A stretch of DNA of 64,000 nucleotides from Methylobacterium nonmethylotrophicum (lineage in GTDB: Bacteria; Pseudomonadota; Alphaproteobacteria; Rhizobiales; Beijerinckiaceae): positions 1-64,000 of the forward strand of contig NZ_SRLB01000017.1 in assembly GCF_004745635.1 (NCBI RefSeq). The letters run 5' to 3'. Position numbers and translations under genes: made by a program. The notes below the pieces were generated by a model, which worked only from the letters and a program-made list of their open reading frames with translations, did not search any database and was not told where the DNA came from. This document shows, one piece after another, positions 63,694-64,000 of the stretch. Each line of letters starts with the position of its first letter. Position 1 is the stretch's first letter.

Positions 63694-64000
63694 AGCCGGA
63701 GCGAACCTGGCTCGGGTCGCGCGCTCGGCGGTGTCCGCCGCGCGGATCCCGGACATGACCGGCATCACCGTCGCGGTGATCGTGTTGCGCGCGATGCGGG
63801 CCGGCCTCGCGCGCCACGCCGCCAGGCCGGTTCGGCCAAGCGCACCCGCCGGCCCGCTTCCATCGCGGGTCGAACGCGACGAATACGCGGGCGGATTGCA
63901 TGCGACGGTCTGGTGATGACGTCGGCCTCAAGGCAATTTCCGACCAATAACCAAGATTATACGACCGTTAACCCTGTTATTCTGCGCGGTTGCAACATAT

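Larger units (their letters stand above)
63608..64000. other. Intergenic region with two terminators, window end
   Basis: About 390 bases without a gene. It holds the hairpins at 63615-63644 and 63674-63693. The last ~70 bases are clearly A/T-rich (CCAATAACCAAGATTATACG, GTTAACCCTGTTATTC) and probably belong to the promoter of a gene beyond the window. Confidence 0.5.

Overview
This window is high-GC alphaproteobacterial chromosomal DNA. Methylobacterium or a close relative fits best: codon use is strongly GC-biased, the initiator tRNA sits directly after a 5S rRNA gene, and the gene set is typical (class II DAHP synthase, NdvA-type glucan exporter, CstA/YbdD, luxR-luxI pair, short intergenic palindromic repeats). 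The genus call is an inference from gene content. No alignment was run.

Layout. 1-210: 3' end of an rRNA operon (5S, tRNA-fMet, terminator). 214-8632: small metabolic and stress genes (tautomerase, cupin, amino acid permease, GMC oxidoreductase, tannase-like esterase), a diguanylate cyclase and a 27-residue membrane peptide. 9128-14798: DAHP synthase, then a group with a class III adenylate cyclase, a PAP2/haloperoxidase-like protein carrying a collagen-like Gly-Asn-Thr repeat, and a bacterial relative of G1 (eqolisin) glutamic peptidases. 15375-18563: DUF1330, inositol-monophosphatase family, apt, purS-purQ. 18772-20902: a LuxR/LuxI quorum-sensing pair followed by two small unknown genes. 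21231-25015: motA-motB, with a triplicated 3' end of motA, and ndvA. 25162-36973: a caspase-fold protein that lacks both catalytic residues, a CNT nucleoside transporter, a serine hydrolase, Tex, a DMT exporter and cstA-ybdD.

37081-38770 is visibly more A/T-rich and differs from its surroundings. It carries three short genes whose products have double-glycine leaders (ending AVAGG, EINGG and EANGG) and short, hydrophobic, divergent cores. Two of them are a tandem duplication. This looks like an orphan cluster of bacteriocin or RiPP precursors, followed by a terminator, a broken IS5-like transposase fragment and a long inverted repeat. No processing or export gene is present in the window.

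38772-42554 holds a NarL-type response regulator divergent from a FIST-domain sensor and a hybrid histidine kinase, an arrangement like NosP/NahK. 42812-49411: an NAD-binding reductase and SMR exporter with a TetR regulator, an ISL3-like transposase relic, a YcbB-type L,D-transpeptidase and an NtrC-type regulator. 49762-52766: PepF-type peptidase and a CorA/ZntB transporter.

52995-63607 is a sugar-acid catabolic island: RuBisCO-like protein, DUF1537 sugar-acid kinase, SDR dehydrogenase, TRAP transporter (fused QM plus P), LysR regulator, a SAF-domain oxidoreductase, an ABM-domain protein and a 3-hydroxyisobutyrate-dehydrogenase-type enzyme. The kinase plus RuBisCO-like protein recall the OiaK/OiaX arm of D-apionate breakdown. 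The added oxidoreductases suggest a variant route. A 13-bp motif repeated on both sides of the lysR gene is a candidate operator that would tie the island together.
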